Shown here in pieces: positions 22,016-30,754 of a stretch of DNA of 64,000 bases. Source of the DNA: Tilletiopsis washingtonensis (Eukaryota > Basidiomycota > Exobasidiomycetes > Entylomatales); the NCBI RefSeq assembly GCF_003144115.1, contig NW_020312023.1:228704-292703 (forward strand). The letters run 5' to 3'. Made by a program: the position numbers and the translations under genes. Positions within the stretch are counted from its first letter, which is position 1, and every line of letters begins with the position of its first letter. The notes under the pieces are model-generated. The model was not told the DNA's origin and ran no database searches. It saw only the letters and a program-made list of their open reading frames with translations.

Positions 22016-22582
22016 ATCATTGCCCTCAAGGTGGTGGGGTGTTATGAAGGGCCGGAGGCGCCGCACGGCAAGCGTCGTGCTGCTCGGCCTGCCCAAGCCG
22101 TAGCGAGGGGAGTGCCGGCAGCACCGTCGCGTGCGTCATGCAGCGCGCTGAACATGCTGTCCGTACGCCGGACGCTAGCGGGCGACTCTGGTGCCCGTCG
22201 ATCACTGAAGTGACACGACCCGCCTCAACCTCCGAAGAAGCAGCGTGCATGCCAGCACCACACATCTCGGAAAGATGGAGGGGGTGACGACGGTGCGGCG
22301 CAGTTGCGCGTGCGCACACGTCGAGGCGGGTCGCGGCGAGCTGCCCTCTTGCTGCTCGAGGCTGGCGTCACTGCGCTGCTCTCGTTGCTGCTGCGGCTGC
22401 TGCAGAGACAAGAGGAGAGAAGACTGGAGGCGAAGAAGCTTGAAGGTCTGCGGTGCTCAGCTCCGGCGCCCGAGGCGAGGCCGCGCGAGGCGACGGCGGG
22501 CGGTGCGCTCGGCTGCTCGAGAGCGGCGCAATCTGGCCGCTGCGCTTGCGCGTCTCTGCGGCGGCTCACTTGCAGCTCTCAG
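22016..22582. other. Interval between repeat copy B and the 22.6-23.4 kb locus
   Basis: About 570 bp. No supported gene; open frames on both strands are Arg/Ser-rich shadows. It could carry the 3' UTR of the minus-strand locus that follows. Confidence 0.35.
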
Positions 22583-23360
22583 TCACACAGGGTGAAGCAC
22601 TCTTGGCGCAGCGAGGCAGTCTTTGCGCTGCAGTTGAAGAGCACCTAAGTGTACGCTGTGGATAGCGATGACTGTGGAAGAGAGAAGAGGAGGCAGAGAG
22701 GAGGGAGAAGGAAAGGAGGAGCTCGAGCGGCGAGCCGCGAGCGGGCGAGAGAGAAGTCGCACAGCGCCTCCGCGAGCGCCAGGCTTGGACCGTAGAGCAG
22801 CCGACGCTGTAGAGCACAGGCTCGGAGCAGCCATGGCATTGAAGAGGCGCGTCGGCGGACACCGCGATGCCGACGACGTGACGCGCGAGGCGAGCGCTGC
22901 GACCTCGACTTGTACGTGACGAGCGAGGTCGGGCGCATCCACTCGTGGGTGGATGCCTCGCTCTGCTATCGCCAGTCGAGTCGACGCTCAGAGGCGGCAC
23001 CGTGCGCGCGTTGGGCGCTGGTCCTGTCCGACGACGACGACGACGTGGCGCGAGCCGCGAGCGCGGCGACACGGACATGTGCGTGACGAGCGAGGTCAGG
23101 AGCATGCGTGCAGAGGTGGATGCATCGGTTTGGTCGCGCCAGCCGAGGCGCAGAGGCGCTGGCGCGGGCGCGTCGGTGCCGAGCGCCGCGCGACGACGCG
23201 CAGGGCGCGTGTCGTGAGCGCCACGGCACTGCGCTGTGCTTGATGAGGTCGGATGCATCCACTCAGGGGTGGATGCGTTGCGCAGCTGGCGCTACCCGCC
23301 GTCGAGCGGCGGCAGCGGCAGCGCGCCGGCGCCCAGCGCTGGCCGATGGCGACGAGGCAT
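22583..23360 (-). CDS. Tentative repeat-containing gene, 225 aa (may be degenerate)
   Basis: A three-exon model keeps phase: complement(22583..22962, 23001..23233, 23296..23360). The introns are 62 nt and 38 nt; the second is very short. The product has two copies of a unit reading APDLARH, two variable residues, V, one residue, VAALA, then a TSS run; a third copy in DNA (VDASDLIKH) falls in intron 1 of the model. A TATA-like GGCATAAAGCC (23543-23553) and a C/T-rich stretch lie upstream. No family was recognised. Because the repeat copies fall in different frames the locus may be a decaying gene rather than an active one. Confidence 0.32.
22862..23300. repeat. Three degenerate tandem copies of a ~160-bp unit
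   Basis: Anchor points on the plus strand: TGTACGTGACGAGCGAGGTC near 22912, TGTGCGTGACGAGCGAGGTC near 23079 and TGTGCTTGATGAGGTC near 23236, spaced about 167 and 157 bp, each followed by a GGTGGATGC block. The first two copies are clearly related over more than 100 bp; the third is more diverged. Confidence 0.7.
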
Positions 23361-25259
23361 CGCCGCAAGTGCGCGCGGGCGGCGCAGCGACTCGCCGGCG
23401 GTGCGCAGGCGTGCTCGGGCGCACTCTGGGCGGCGCAGGAGGGCGAGAGGCGGGCGGATGGCGGTGGATGGCGGGTGGATGGGTGGGCGGGCGGCGCGAG
23501 GGAGTGGTGGATGGAAAGGTGGGCGAGCGAGCGAGCGCGGCAGGCTTTATGCCTTGTCGCGCCCTCGCCGGTGCGCCCTCGAGGCGCGCCCGCTGCCAAA
23601 AAATCCCGCGGGACGCGCCGCGGCGGCACAGCCACGCGACGCGACGTGCGTGGGAATCGGGCGCCTCTCGCGGCGCCCTCCTCTCGCCCACCACGCTCCT
23701 CGTCCGCTTCTGCGCAGCACGCTCGCTGCGACGTTCAGGCTGCACGCTTCACCCGGCATGCTGTCGGCGTCGCCAGCCAGGTAGCTGCAGCAAAATGCCA
23801 GCCCCATTGTGACCTCTGCTGTGCCGCAGAGCGCTGTCGAGCGTGCCGGATGCACTGCGCTCGCACTGCGCCCAAAGAGCAGCATCCGTCGCCGTCGTCG
23901 GCTGCTCAGAGGGTCACGCTCGGCTCTGATGCTCCCCAAGGCCAGATCTGTGTCTGCTGATGCTTGTACCACAGGCTCGAGAGAAGACATGGCGCTGCCT
24001 TGCTGCGTCGCGCACATCGCTCGCGAATGCAGCACGCGCGGGCGCGGCGCTCGTCTCGCTCGTGCAGCATTGCCCTCGCTGCCGCGCCGCACCTGCGGCA
24101 CCTGCTGCGAGCAGCGAGAAGGAGAGGCACAGCGATGAGCAAGAGTCGATGAAGCGACGTCGAGGAGAACGCTGTGTCGCTCTGGGCAGCTGCGAGCTGC
24201 GCCGGCGGTGCGCAAGGTGAGTGATGAGTTGCAGCAGCGCAACGTCTGCGCAGGAAATCGTGGATGGGCGTAAAAGCGTCTGGCGCTCCACAAGCCAGAT
24301 TCGCGATGCTCGGCCCGCCTTAGGGACGGTGCCCGGAAACTCGGCCGCGGCATCGGGCAGCGAAGCCAGCACAGCTTCCCGCATGCCGCTGCAGGACTCG
24401 ACTTCTGGCCGCAGGCTGGACGGCGAAGCCGGGCGCGCCTGGCTTCCCGCTGCACAGCGCCGGCAACAGCAGCAGCAGGCCGCGTCTCACTTAAGAGCAC
24501 GCTCGCTGCCATCGCTCGACATCCCCGTGCCGACTCTGACTGCGCGCAGGAGCACATGCACCGCTGGCGCAGCGCTCGAGCCGCAGGTGCGAGCTGCGAC
24601 ACACGACAAGGCGAGATGCGACCCTACAGACACCATGTGGCTGGCCTGGACGAGCTCGTCGAGAGGCGGTGCAGCGTGCGAGGCCGGCCAGCGAGAAATT
24701 GCGCAACGCCAGAGCTCGCGAGCCGCGCGACGAGCCTCAACGATCTTTCCCAGCTCTCGGCGTGCACGACGAGTGCATCCACTTGCCACGTCCCGCTCCG
24801 TCTCGCCAGCTGCTTCACAGCAGCCTGTCAAGCGCCTGTCGATGTCCAGGGCTGCTCGACGGCCGGATGCCGCCCCATGTACTAGCCGGCTTGCGCTGAG
24901 TGTTGAGGCACCTTGTGTGCAGCTTCTGCCGCTTCGGCGAATGCATCGTCTCCATGCCCTCGCTGCTCCACCTGATGTGACGGCACCATGGCGTGTGCGT
25001 GCTCTGCGGGCTGCTCGCCGCTGGCCTGCGGCGGGAAGGCGGGCCTGGCGGCTGCGGCGAGACGCGTCGGTGTCGGTCTCGGCCACGCGTCGCGGCAGCG
25101 CTGCGCCGGGTGCGCGTCGAGGTCGGGCGCTGCTCGGCGGCCGGCGCGGGCGGGCGCGGCGGCGCTTCGCCTCGCTCCCTGCTTCCCGCTCCTCACCACG
25201 CCTGCTCCGCCTCTGCTCACCCTCGGCAGCCTCGCCCACTCTCACACCTCACGCTCGCC
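23361..25259. other. Promoter-rich interval upstream of MBP1
   Basis: 1.9 kb with no supported gene. 23440-23645 is the putative promoter of the minus-strand locus (TATA-like box, then C/T-rich CCATCCACC blocks) and its upper part resembles the far upstream part of the 402-aa gene. From about 24960 to 25259 lies the MBP1 promoter with two ACGCGT boxes and a C/T-rich start region. 23750-24950 shows nothing I can name; long frames on both strands look like GC shadows. Confidence 0.45.
25062..25090. promoter_or_regulatory. Paired MluI cell-cycle boxes (MCB, ACGCGT)
   Basis: ACGCGT at 25062-25067 and 25085-25090, about 198 and 175 bp before the MBP1 start codon. This is the core site bound by MBF (Mbp1-Swi6) in ascomycete yeasts. 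Confidence 0.6.
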
Positions 25260-28200
25260 ATGCGCGCCATGTATCCCGCGCCGGCACGCACGCCCGGCAG
25301 CGGCGGCGGCAGCGGCGCCGGCGTGCCCGTCTCCGGGCCGCCCGGCTCGGCCTTTGCGCCGTCGCCTCGCTACGCGGCCGCGCCGCTGCCGCCGATGCAG
25401 GGCTATCCCGGCGCATCCTACGCCTCGTCCTCGTCCGCGGCGCAGCATCGCGGCCCGCCGCACCCCTCGGCGCCGCTCGCTGCGCCGCCGGGCCACCCGC
25501 ACGCTGCGCCGCCGAGCCACCCGCACGCTGCGCCGCCGCCGTCCGCCGACGTCGCCTCGCCGCCGGCACGCCCGGCCGCCACCGTGTACCTGGCGACGTA
25601 CAGCAACGTGCCCGTCTACGAGCTCACCGTGCGCGGCATCGCCTGCATGCGCCGCCGTGCCGACGGCTTCCTCAACGCCACGCAGATCCTCAAGATCGCC
25701 GGCGTCGAAAAGGCGCGCCGCACGAAGATCCTCGAGCGCGAGATCCTCACGGGCGAGCACGAGAAGGTGCAGGGCGGGTACGGCAAGTACCAGGGCACAT
25801 GGTGAGTAGAAAGATGCGCTGCTACGACTAGCATGCAGCGTCGGCGTGCCCGTGCGTCTGGCTTGCGTCGGAGCGGCACCTGTGGGGTTGGGCGCGGGCT
25901 GGCGCGTCTCGGCTCGCACGACGCTTACACTTGCTCTCAGGATTCCGCTCGCGCGTGCCCAGGCTCTCAGCGCTCAGTTCAACGTGACGCACTTCCTGCT
26001 GCCGCTGCTCGAGCTTGATCCGACGGCGCAGGTGCCGCTCGCCGGCCCGCGCCGCCGGCCGAACCCCAACGCACCTGCTGCCAGCATGTACTACCGCACT
26101 GGTCCGGGCGCCGCACAGCTGGCAGCCAAGGCCTCTACTCCAGGCCCTGTGCCTGCCGGCTCGCCGCCGGCGCCGCTCGGACCTGGCACTGGCGGTGCAC
26201 CTTCACAAGGCCCACGCTTCCTCAGTCTGCGTCCGCCGGCGCCGGGTGCACCACCGATGAGCGACATGAGCCCATCGCGATCCGACGTCGTGCCGGCCGG
26301 CGTGCCTGCCGGCACTGATGCGCGCTCGAGGGCAGCACTCGAGGCCTTCGCCAGCCACGGCTACACGCCGGCCGGCGTGCAGCTGCCGGACCTCACCGGC
26401 TACACCAGCCACATGCCGCCGACGCAGCCCAGCAACGGCAGCAGCAACAAGCGGCGTGCTCCGAGCGTCTCGCGCGACGACTCGCCCTCTCGCGCTGGGC
26501 CTGATGCCAAGCGCGCCAAGCAGCTCGTCGACGACGGCAGCGCAGCCGAGGCACCTCTGTCCACGCAAGGCCCGTCGCCCGTCAAGGACCTCAACCAGCT
26601 CGGCCGCTTCTCGCCGTCGGCATCGCTGCGTGGAGCCAGGCCCGTGAGCCGCGTGCGGCCTGGTCCGCCAGACAGCTCGGGCCTAGGCAACGGCAGCCGC
26701 TTTGCCTCGCGGCCTCACGTCGTGTCCGACTCGGAGCCCGAGCGTCGCGCTCGCGAGCTCATGACCGAGCTGTTCGTCGACGGCCAGACGGTGCCAGCCG
26801 GATCGCAGGCGCTGGAGATGCTCCTCGGCGAGCTGCCCGAGGCCTCGGCAGACGTCGTCATCGACGACCATGGCCACACTGCATTGCACTGGGCAGCAGC
26901 GCTGGCTCGTCTGCCGCTCGTCGAGCTGCTCCTCTCGCAGGCTCCGCCGCGAGGGGCCGACGTGCATGCCGGCAACCACGCCGGCGAGACGGCACTGCAG
27001 CGAGCAGTGCTCGTGACGAATGCCTACGAGGCATCGGTCTTCCCTGCGCTGCTGCATCTGCTGGGTGCGACGCTGCACACTCGCGACTTCCGCCGGCGCA
27101 CGATCCTGCACCACATCGCGCTCATATGCGCGCTTCCGAAGCGTGCGGCCTCTGCGCGCTACTACCTCGCTTGCGTGCTGGACCACCTCACCCGCGTCGA
27201 AGGCGGACGCTACGCCTCTCTCGTCGATGCGCAAGACGAGGACGGCGAGACGGCACTCGGCATCGTCGCCCGCGGCGGCAATGGCAGCATGGTACGCATG
27301 CTTCTCGAAGTCGGCGCTCGCAAAGACATTGCCAACCAGCTGGGCATTCGGCCTCGCGACTGGGGCATCGAGGGCGAGGCGGGCGAGGAGACGTCGGAGC
27401 TGGCCAAGGAGCGCCCGGCCGACGCCGTCGCTGCGCTCAAGAGCGTGCCGCCGGCGCCAGTGCAGAAGAGCGCAGACGTGCAGCAGCGTGAGTGCTGCGC
27501 CGTGCGCTGTCTTTGCGCGGCGTCACTGACGATGTCTGGCCACAGAGATGAGCACGGTGCTTGCCGACCTGGCGGAGCTGTCTGCTCACGAGCTGCAGGA
27601 GAAGACTGCGGCACTGGAAGTCGTCCGAGCACACCTGCAGGCGGCAACACGCGAGCTCGGCGCTCGCCGTCGTCGGGCTGCCGAGGCGCAGCGCGACGCT
27701 GCTGTGCGCGAAGAGACGGGCATGCGCACCAACAACTTGTGGCGCATGCTGTACGCCGAGATGGGCTGGGGCACGCCTGCTCCGTCTGGCGCCATCGATG
27801 CTCATGCCCAGGAGCGCGACGCACTGGCACGCACGAGCCTCGACGAGGAGATGCAGCTGGACCAGGCTGACGCCTCTGGCTGGCCGTTCGACGGCGAGCC
27901 GAAGGACGAGCAGGAGCAGCTCGTGCGCCTGCGCTGGCTCAAGAGCTACTACGAGAAGAGCACGGCCAGCCTCGAGGAGCGCATCGGCAGCCTCGACGGC
28001 GAGAGCGTCGTCAAGCAGCGCCAGTGCCGCAAGGTCGTGGCCATGTGCTGCAACGTGCCCGAGGACCACGTGGAGGATGTGAGTGTGCTCGACGACGGGC
28101 GCAGGCCTGCTGCTCATGCTCGTGCTCAGATCCTCGACGACCTCGTCACGGCCATCGAGTCTGACCGCATGGGCGTCGATCTCGCTCGCCTGGCCGGCTT

Positions 28201-28282
28201 TCTGCAGCAGGTGAAGCGCAACCCGCAGGCTGGCGGACCGCCAGCGACATCGACTCGGCACAACCACCACTCGGAGCCCTGA
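25260..28282 (+). CDS. MBP1: APSES-domain transcription factor with ankyrin repeats, MBF subunit Mbp1-like
   Basis: Four exons: 25260..25801, 25941..27487, 27546..28078, 28130..28282; 924 aa. Residues 1-105 are Pro/Ala/Gly-rich. The APSES/KilA-N DNA-binding fold runs about 107-200 ([47 protein letters not shown]). A Ser/Pro-rich linker follows, then ankyrin repeats about 500-690 ([45 protein letters not shown]) and a C-terminal coiled coil (about 700-850). This order is that of Mbp1/Res-type factors, which activate G1/S genes through MCB sites with a Swi6-type partner. Its own promoter has two MCB boxes, suggesting feedback control (inference). Introns are ordinary and the family match is strong. 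Confidence 0.93.
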
Positions 28283-28503
28283 GCGTGGCTCCTTCTCGCC
28301 GTCGATGCGACAGCGCAGGCTGCTCGCCTCTCTGCCGCAGCGACTCTCTGTCTCGCGCGCCGTGCCTCTCTCTGTCACCCTAGCAGCCCCGCCGTCTCCG
28401 CTCCAGCCCTCTCCCTGCCTCGCTGCGGACCTGTCCGTTCTCGCCGCCGTTCTGTGTCACAGAATGCATGACTTGGACTTGCAAAGAGCGAATCTTCAGG
28501 CTC

Positions 28504-29058
28504 TCACGACGACATCTTGTGCATCTGCGAGCGGCGGTGAGGGAGCCGGCACGGGTGGAGCGCCTCGCCGCGACGCACCTTGGTGTCCATGACCATCTTG
28601 CCGCAGATGGCGCAGATGCCGCGCTTGTAGGCGCATGCTGTGCAGCGCCGTCAGCCTCACGCCTCACGCCTCGTCCAGCCGTCTCTGGCTGCACCCACAC
28701 TGGCAGTACGTGGCGCGGTCCTGCTGCGTGTTGCTGCCGCACGTCTTGCACTTGAGCGCCGTGGGTGCGTAGCGGCCCTTTGCGCTGAGCAGCTTGTTCG
28801 TCGTGCCCGGCGCCTTGCCGACGGACGTCGAGGCGCCGGGGCGCGCCGGGCCCGTCGAGGCGACGCCGACCTTGGAGCCCGAGGCGACGAGGGTGCCCTG
28901 CGCGTTGCGGTTGCGCTGCGAGGCGGCACGCGTGAGCAGGACGCCGGCCAGGCGGTGCACCTCACTCGGCTGTACAGCATGCAGGCACAGCGACGCACGA
29001 ACGGGTCGGGTGCAGCAGCGCGGGCCAGGCCCTTCTTCTCGCACTTGGCGCACACCAT
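28504..29058 (-). CDS. CRIPT family cysteine-rich protein
   Basis: Four exons, complement(28504..28524, 28579..28637, 28699..28915, 28999..29058), 118 aa, near the 101 aa of human CRIPT. Hallmarks: MVCAKCEKK at the start, KCKTCGS, YCQSCAYKRGICAICGK and the terminal DTKMHKMSS. The paired Cys motifs bind zinc. CRIPT is conserved from fungi to animals and plants and is found with the minor spliceosome U11/U12 particle and other RNP contexts; in animals it also binds PDZ proteins. The last exon codes only six residues (21 nt with stop) and was identified by the CRIPT-like tail. Convergent with MBP1, 221 bp apart. Confidence 0.9.
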
Positions 29059-30014
29059 GCTGACGCGCGATGCCGACGACGACGGCGCTCGGGCGGCGGC
29101 CGCGGCCGTCTGCGTGGTGCCGCTGCGGGTGCGGAGCTGAAGCGGCGACGCAGGCGGCAGGGCGCAGCCGCAGAGGCGAGAGCAGCGCAGATTGCGGCGC
29201 TGCGGCGCAGTCGCTAGTGTGCGCAGCAACGTGCGGCCGTTGAGGTTGAGTGACGTTCGATGGCGAGAGAGAGCGGCGGCGGCGGCGGCGGAGGAGAAGG
29301 AGGAGGAGGAGGAGGAGAAGGAGAGGGCGCGGCGGGGTGGTGGTGGTGCGAGCGCGCGCTCCAACGCGGCGCGCCTCCACCTGCCAGATCGACGCGTGCG
29401 GCTGCCCGATCTGGCGCGCCGCGCGCGCCTCGTCGCCGTGCAACGCCGCCGCGGCGCAGCCTCTCTTCCTCATCAGGCATCCTCTTCCTCATCAGGCATC
29501 CCATCCATCCACCATCGCGCATCTCTCGCCGCTCGGCGCACCCTGCCGTACCCCTTGCAGCACCCTCAACCCACACTGCACCTGCGCCATGACTCATCAA
29601 GCGCGCTGCTGCAGCGCTCGCTGCTGGCGGTGCTGAGCGCCGACGTGCGACGCAAGCGCTGCTGCAGCGCTCAGGCAGCGCGGCGGCGGCGGCGGCGCTT
29701 GCGTCGCACGCATCGACGTCGGCGCTCAGCAGCAGCGCTGCGTGCTGCTGCTGAGCGCCGACGTGCCACGCAAGCGCTGCTGCAGCGCTCAGGCAGCGCG
29801 GCGGCGGCGGCGGCGCTTGCGTCGCACGCATCGACGTCGCCTACATAAGAGCGCCCCGCTCCGAGAGCGAAGAGCCCCCCTCATCTCATCTCTTCCTCTT
29901 CCTCTCTCTGCCAACGCTTAGGACCTTCTCTCCCTCTCTCTCTCGCGCGCTGTGAGTCAGAAGGCACGCTGCAGCTTGTCTTATTGACACTGACGCTGCC
30001 CGCAGTCAGACATC
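29059..30014 (+). promoter_or_regulatory. Repeat-rich upstream region of the 125-aa gene
   Basis: Contents in order: the CRIPT promoter; a GGC/GGA purine run (29275-29345); a segment resembling the 402-aa gene promoter (about 29390-29600: GCGGCTGCCCGATCT, CCTCATCAGGCATC, CATCCATCCACC, GCAGCACCCTCAACCCAC); two 88-bp direct repeats; a TATA-like TACATAAG (29842-29849); a CT-rich start region (29875-29950); and a putative 5' UTR intron 29952-30005. Confidence 0.6.
29633..29838. repeat. Two 88-bp direct repeats, each with a hairpin
   Basis: Copy 1 is 29633-29720 and copy 2 is 29751-29838, 118 bp apart and almost identical. Each contains a 15-nt inverted repeat, GTGCGACGCAAGCGC and its reverse complement (29645-29659 with 29695-29709 in copy 1), flanking a GGC run. 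In copy 2 one arm has a single mismatch. Confidence 0.88.
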
Positions 30015-30180
30015 ATGGCTCCCGATCGTCGCCACTTCCAGCAGCGCGCCCTTCCTGCCCGCCACGCTGTGAGTCAGAATGCACGCTGCAACTTGTCTTG
30101 TTGACACTGACGCTGCCCGCAGACAGACATGGCTCTCGATCGTCGCCGCTTCCAGCAGCCCCTTCCTGCCCGCCCGGCAT
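29949..30180 (+). repeat. 117-bp tandem duplication of an exon-intron unit
   Basis: Copy 1 (29949-30065) and copy 2 (30066-30180) both hold a donor GTGAGTCAG, a 54-nt intron ending CTGACGCTGCCCGCAG, and an exon coding MA, one variable residue, DRR, one variable residue, FQQ, then an LPAR motif. The unit step is 117 bp, a multiple of three. The duplication makes intron 1 lie in the 5' UTR and intron 2 between the two coding copies. Confidence 0.88.
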
Positions 30181-30446
30181 GGCTCGATGACGCCGCGCAC
30201 GCACAGCCGCAGCGTCCGACGCCGCAGCACGCACAGCCGCAGCGTCCGACGCCGCAGCACGCACAGCCGCAGCGTCCGACGCCGTACCAGCGTCCGCAGC
30301 AGCCGGCGCCAGCAGCAACGCTCGCAAAGCGCAAGGCTCGCCGCCGTGTTCGCGGTGGCAAGCAGCGCAAGCACGTCACGGTCAACCACCAGAACACGAC
30401 GTCGTACTCGGGCATTCATTCCATGACGGTGACGAACCACCAGTAG
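30015..30446 (+). CDS. Small basic repeat protein, 125 aa
   Basis: Two coding exons, 30015..30068 and 30123..30446. The N-terminus is a duplicated MAxDRRxFQQxxLPAR unit created by the exon duplication, followed by three perfect-to-near copies of HAQPQRPTPQ, a basic stretch (AKRKARRRVRGGKQRKH) and a non-repetitive tail (TVNHQNTTSYSGIHSM). No family was recognised. The basic stretch could be a nuclear signal or nucleic-acid contact. No signal peptide. Two strong splice pairs, a TATA-like box and a CT-rich leader support expression. It lies 308 bp before PAN2 on the same strand. Confidence 0.6.
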
Positions 30447-30754
30447 CACGTCTTTCGTCGGCTTCTCGTCTCCCTCTCTTGCCTTCTCCTCCTCCTCTCC
30501 TACATCTACTCCTGTGTCTCCCTTCTCTTTCGCAATTGAAGTGGCTTCGCTGTGCACATGAGATGTCTCGACGACGACCTGGACGAGCGGCGCGCGACGC
30601 GCGAAGGCGGAGCGCTCGCATCTGACGTCGCCGCGGCGGCGCGCGCGATGCACGCGCGCGACCTGCTTTCCGACCACCACTCTACTCCTGTCTCGCAGTC
30701 AGCCAGCGCGCGGGCCGTCGCTTCTCACCCCAGACAGCTGCCGGCGCCATCAGC
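30447..30754. promoter_or_regulatory. Interval before PAN2
   Basis: 308 bp; a long CT-rich run (30465-30540) follows the 125-aa gene and a second C/T patch precedes the PAN2 start codon. No gene. Confidence 0.4.

Noticed and set aside
23547-24602. 351-codon minus-strand frame upstream of MBP1
   Set aside because: No domain, no codon-use support and it overlaps the likely promoter and leader of the 22.6-23.4 kb locus; treated as chance open frame.
24221-25831. 536-codon plus-strand frame entering MBP1
   Set aside because: It is out of frame with the APSES exon and only open because of GC bias.
29214-29831. Long frames in the GGC/GGA-rich 29.2-29.8 kb DNA on both strands
   Set aside because: Composition is simple repeat; no start, splice or family evidence; region fits promoter DNA.
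19222-30500. Retroelement or DNA transposon as the source of the repeats
   Set aside because: No reverse transcriptase, integrase, transposase or terminal repeat structure was seen; the repeats are tandem or local direct copies.
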